From: Diorhabda sublineata
Taxonomy: Eukaryota; Arthropoda; Insecta; Coleoptera; Chrysomelidae
Direction of reading: 5' to 3'
DNA length: 64,000 bases
Assembly: GCF_026230105.1 (NCBI RefSeq)
Contig: NC_079482.1
Location: 16,306,001-16,370,000 of the forward strand
Made by a program: the position numbers and the translations under genes
Shown: positions 60,300 to 64,000 of the stretch, one piece after another
How positions within the stretch are numbered: position 1 is the first letter of the stretch
Layout of the letters: every line of letters starts with the position of its first letter
The notes under the pieces: model-generated
Told to the model about the DNA's origin: nothing
Database searches by the model: none
What the model saw: the letters and a program-made list of their open reading frames with translations, nothing else

Positions 60300-60500
60300 T
60301 TGCCAATAGTTTGTTTGACGTGAAACATGGATCTTAGACAAGGCATTAACAATTTTTTTTTCGAAAAGTCCTAAATGAACTCAAAAACTAATTATTTTAA
60401 TAATGTGATTTCGAAATTGTATGAGCAATTTAAAAAGTCAGTTGAGGTCGAGGAACAATCAGGAAGACATTCTACTTTGAGATGTAAATGAGAAATTAGT
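60300..60500 (+). pseudogene. Mariner N-terminal relic D
   Basis: Reads METW or NMDLRQGIN, then KLYEQFKKSVEVEEQSGRHS then TLR, which matches the mariner segment WFKRFKxGxxxVEDDERSGRPSTSR. No catalytic part could be read downstream. Confidence 0.45.
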
Positions 60501-61089
60501 TAATATTTTTTGCGATTTGGCGATTGGAGTACTGAAAAATTTGCGAAGGAAAAGACCTGACAATAAAGGTTTCCTTCTTAATTACAAGTCGTTTTTAATT
60601 TATGAGTTTTTGATTGATACACGTATTTCCCCATCTGATTTATTCATGCGCTTCTGATTCCAATTTATATCGAATTATTATCCATAAGAGATCTAGGAGC
60701 AGGATATAATTTGATTTAAAAAGTGTAGTTTCTAATATGAAAATTCATCTGTTCCCGCATCTCAATTTACATTCAAACACATCACGAAATATTCATAAGA
60801 TTTCACTTTATCAAGAAACTATGGACTGATAGCCATTATAGCAGGATAGCTATTGATTAAAAAAAATATTCAGCAGATACAGATTCAACAGTCATCCGTA
60901 GACAATATAATTTTACGACGTTGCTGTCCCCAAGTACCTAAAACCATCAAGGTTTATTTTTCTAGCGTTCATTATAGTTCATTCCAAGATATTTCGTCTT
61001 CACTCCAATAAAAATCGAGTATTGTCTTATAATGATCCCTAAATACGTAATTGTTAAGACCAAACAAATATAACAGGTAAATTCTCAGA
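60501..61089. other. AT-rich stretch, no gene seen
   Basis: Nothing recognisable on either strand. Confidence 0.4.
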
Positions 61090-61480
61090 ACAAATCTCAA
61101 ATAAAAGTACTAGTATGTATTCGGCTCATATGTAAAAAACTGTTCTCATATCTCTTCTAACCTACTCGAACCATCTTTTCTTTGAACTTTCTCTACATTT
61201 TTCCCCATCGTTTCACCTTTCAGCACTTGTCTTACCTAACTATCCTTTGAAATCATACATATAGGTCCCAACCATCTCCTTATCTATGTTTTAATTATGT
61301 AGATTAAACTTGAATGCTGATACAATACTAATAGTTTTCTATTTGTTTCAGCATTCCAGTATTTCTAGTTTATTTCGCTCTTTTTCATTGAATGTCCAGG
61401 TTTCACATGTGAGGGTCTCATTATTGTATGGTATCACTTATTTCAGATGTTGATGATACATCTTTTCAGTTCAACATTTT
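61090..61480 (-). pseudogene. LINE RT C-terminal scrap
   Basis: The minus strand reads NETLTCETWTFNEKERNKLE then ILEC (about 61430-61368; LINE xxYGxETWTLxKxxxxxLExxE) and then RRWLGPICMISKDS, VRQVLKGETMGKNVERVQRK (61305-61190; the RWxGHxxRM...GxRxxGR tail). Stops and shifts separate the parts. It underlies the hydrophobic N-terminal half of the 283-codon plus-strand frame, which is largely antisense. Confidence 0.55.
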
Positions 61481-61849
61481 TATACCATTCCTGCTACTTG
61501 ACTGCCTTTTACTATTTCTCTTTATTCGTCTCTTATTTTTGTTGTTTGTTTACTATTCCGCAGCTGTTATTTTCGTTACAATTTATAATTATATCAGTTT
61601 TCCTATTGTCCTTGATTTCCATTTCCATTTTGTTTTTCCCTCTTTGATCACTAGACCATATTTTCAATACCACCGTACGTGTTTACGTTTACGTATTTGT
61701 TCTGAAACTCCAGTCGCTAGCAGTGCTCTCCTCACAGTTTATTACAGATGTTCTGCATACAGTTTTCCAAGTGGTAGTGCTCTGGCCTCTCAATCTCCGC
61801 ACGACATTTTAATACATAAATTTGTCCAGTTTATAGTGATTACTTTTAA

Positions 61850-62279
61850 GATTCCGAACAAAAAGAACTATGAAAGCAGTGATAGTGAAGTGGAAGATAA
61901 TATTGAGAGCGAAGAAATGTTTACAAATAGTGAATCCAATGATAGCCTATGCGACCCAGATTTTTTGCGGGAAGAGGATCTAGAAATATTGGAAACATGC
62001 CTGCAAACAACGATGTTTCCATACAGTACCAATAGCACTTTGGTGGTCTCCTACAAACCTAAAACTAAACAAAATACTTACTCTATTATCCACACTGCAC
62101 ACATTATCTGTAACTATCAAGAAAGGTACAAAAAGAAAACAGAAATTATTCACACGTATAACGAAATTAAAGGAACAGTAGACACTTTTAACAGATATGT
62201 CAAAATATGTGTTCAAATGGAAAAATGGAAAGATGATGTGAATTATACAATTTTATCACTCGAGGAGGAAAGCCTATAA
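61850..62279 (+). pseudogene. PiggyBac-like transposase remnant
   Basis: The last ~140 codons of a 283-codon open frame. They start with an acidic leader (SSDSEVEDNIESEEMFTNSE) typical of piggyBac N-termini, skip the catalytic core, and resume at STLVVSYKPKTKQNTYSIIH then EIIHTYNEIKGTVDTFNRYV, which matches the piggyBac block (VSYxPKKxKxxxLLST ... PExIxxYNxTKGGVDxxDxM). The last catalytic Asp (VDT) is kept; the earlier two are lost with the deleted core. The frame ends TAA-free to TAG/TAA at 62279. The N-terminal 140 codons of the open frame (61428-61850) are unrelated, hydrophobic and antisense to a LINE scrap, so the long frame is a chance fusion. Confidence 0.68.
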
Positions 62280-63395
62280 CTAGACTAATGTACAAGATGG
62301 AGTTACATAAAGGACTATCAGAGATTCATTAAACTTGTCGATTACAAGAGATAACAAAGATGACTAATGATTTGAAAACAATTTGAAGATCAAAGATAAG
62401 AAAGCATTGATAAAAGTTCTAGAAAATACTGTTAAGAAGAGAATGTCAACAGCTGTTTAAAATGTTAAAAACTAATATTTGGCGAACACCAAGTTAAAAT
62501 ATGCCCTAGTTGTGTTTAGAAAATATTCGTAACTACTAATTTGTTTGTTTTTAAAAAAAAAAAAAAACTATGATAGCTCCGATTATAGTTGCATTTTTAC
62601 TTTCAAGCTCTTTCCTGGATTTTACCATGAATATGTGAATATGCTGGGCAATGATCGTTATTTCTATGAATCAAACGTTTTTATACTATTTTCTCTTAGT
62701 ATGATTTCTTGAGCTAATTTGAAAATACTTGGATAATGGGGGTTTCCTTGTCCCAGACATTTGTTTATCTTGAATTTGTTGAAAGTACTGCCTCCACAGT
62801 TTTATTTCTAGTTTTGAATGTATCCATTTCCAATAGTCTCAATGAATTAATTGTCTAATTAATTTTCCTGTTAACTTCTTGGTCATCAAGCCAAATAATT
62901 ACTTTTTCAACAACCAAATAGAATATTGAATTTCATGTACAATATAATTGTAAACACAATAAAAACTTGAATAGAAGTAGTACTATACCAACAATCAATC
63001 AGAATATCGAATTTCACGAGCAATATAATTGCAAACTACGATGTGTACTGCCCCTTACTATTTGCAATATATTGTCGATTCACATATAGTAAATTTCAAA
63101 TATTGTAACGAATTATATCCAAAATTTAAATCATTTCTACTTCTTTTTAATTTTCTCTAATTCTCTGAAAATATAATATTAAATTTTTCACCAGTTTCAT
63201 TATTCGGTCATAAAAAAGTGAATTTATTTATCATTAATTGCTAAAAACTAAGTCCCAAGATTGAATAGAATTATCGAGAATTATTTAATTAGTACTAACC
63301 CTCCATAGATAGATACATAGTAAGTTACTCTATTCTATCCCCAGTTAAAGCCAGTATAGTTTATACCATTTATGAATGAATGTGACTACGGCTAG
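62280..63395. other. AT-rich stretch with a duplicated segment
   Basis: A 47-bp segment at 62911-62957 recurs at 62992-63038 (shared core GAATATYGAATTTCAYG... CAATATAATTG). No gene seen. Confidence 0.55.
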
Positions 63396-63538
63396 AGCCA
63401 ATCAGTCGTATTTTGTATCTTGAACTTGTAACAGTGGAGCGGGGCTGACTATTAGTTGACGTAGAGCGCACGACTTCGAAAATTATTTTTGCCGGGAACC
63501 AATTTAAAAGTTTTATATGTGAATTATATATTCAACCG
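63391..63538 (+). promoter_or_regulatory. Possible promoter and noncoding first exon
   Basis: GAGCCAATCAGTCG (63395-63408) combines a CCAAT motif with a TCAGT initiator-like motif. It is followed by the only GC-rich patch for kilobases (63430-63500), then a strong splice donor CAACCG|GTAAGTG at 63538/63539. No ATG-led frame is present, as expected for a 5' UTR exon whose coding exons lie to the right of the window. All of this is inference from signal arrangement. Confidence 0.28.
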
Positions 63539-63540
63539 GT

Positions 63541-64000
63541 AAGTGTTCATCTATTAATATATATATTATAATTGTACTAATTTTGCACAGTTTTCTTAGC
63601 TGGGAATAATCTTCGTTAGGTTAACGTACTTTTATATAAACAGTATAAAAATGTCATTTTATAGATATCTGTCCACTGATATAATAAGATAATTATAATA
63701 TTAAATACCAAGATTCTAAATGCAATATTTTTTTGAGTGTTTTCAAAATTATGTATAATATGATTTTGATCAGTAAAATCAATAATTTTGTTTTAGAAAA
63801 ATGTCCATAAGAAATAATTCAATCTGATATTAAAGTAAACTTATCTTCTGTTGACATTCAGATGACACCAAATACATGCTATTAAAAATATATATTTTTA
63901 GCATTAATTTGATTTTTTTTTAATTGTTGCCACAATTTAGTTATCAACAATTCTCAGGTACTTTCCGCGTGTTTGGAAATTTTGATCACCTTTCAAAAAA
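63541..64000. other. AT-rich stretch to window end
   Basis: Nothing recognisable; would be intron if the preceding exon is real. Confidence 0.35.

Noticed and set aside
1..64000. CRISPR arrays, rRNA genes, bacterial-type operons, integrons
   Set aside because: No regularly spaced repeats with unique spacers, no rRNA-like segments, and the gene structure is eukaryotic.

Overview
The window looks like AT-rich, gene-poor nuclear DNA of an arthropod, most probably an insect (a beetle is possible, but I cannot prove the order). The reasons are a Ty1/copia element primed in the insect copia manner, mariner, hAT, pogo, piggyBac and Penelope remnants, jockey- and RTE-like LINEs, a CCTAA-type interstitial repeat, and one host-type gene built of insect-style six-cysteine EB modules with short phase-1 exons. 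There are no operons or bacterial features.

Layout. 1-7 kb: LINE reverse-transcriptase scraps on both strands, an E-box minisatellite, a pogo/Tigger transposase tail and a mariner relic. 7.23-10.92 kb: a nearly intact copia insertion (387-bp LTRs with 3 differences, 5-bp target duplication ATTAT, PBS, PPT) whose single 920-codon ORF carries Gag, protease and integrase but has lost almost all of RT and RNase H through an in-frame deletion. 11.6-20.6 kb: minus-strand host gene for a small secreted EB-module protein. Three exons are well supported and a terminal exon is proposed. Its 7.2-kb second intron holds a (TA)n tract, a Penelope-like relic and a LINE relic. 20.7-26.0 kb: LINE scraps, a decayed hAT (ZMYM1-like) relic, and a 5'-truncated jockey-like insertion bounded by a 14-bp target duplication and ending in a TG tract. 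27.5-32.6 kb: two mariner relics, an unidentified repeat-borne ORF and a DDE_3-type transposase relic. 32.6-35 kb: two copies of an unidentified ~0.7-kb repeat, one bracketed by ~68-bp direct repeats.

35-50 kb is mostly unassigned AT-rich DNA with LINE relics at 42.9-43.9 and 46.7-48.3 kb. 50.6-52.3 kb: a hAT element with both 15-bp inverted ends and an imperfect 8-bp target duplication, internally deleted. 52.3-64 kb: a mariner relic interrupted by about 600 bp, a second copy of the 43-kb LINE family, a piggyBac remnant fused in frame to unrelated sequence, a candidate small membrane protein, and a possible promoter plus 5' UTR exon near the right edge.

Almost everything recognisable is mobile DNA at different stages of decay. 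The copia, jockey-like and hAT insertions are the youngest, judging from preserved ends. The only confident host gene is the EB-module gene. All calls come from reading translations and motifs by eye, without database searches, so family names are by resemblance and the edges of decayed relics are approximate.
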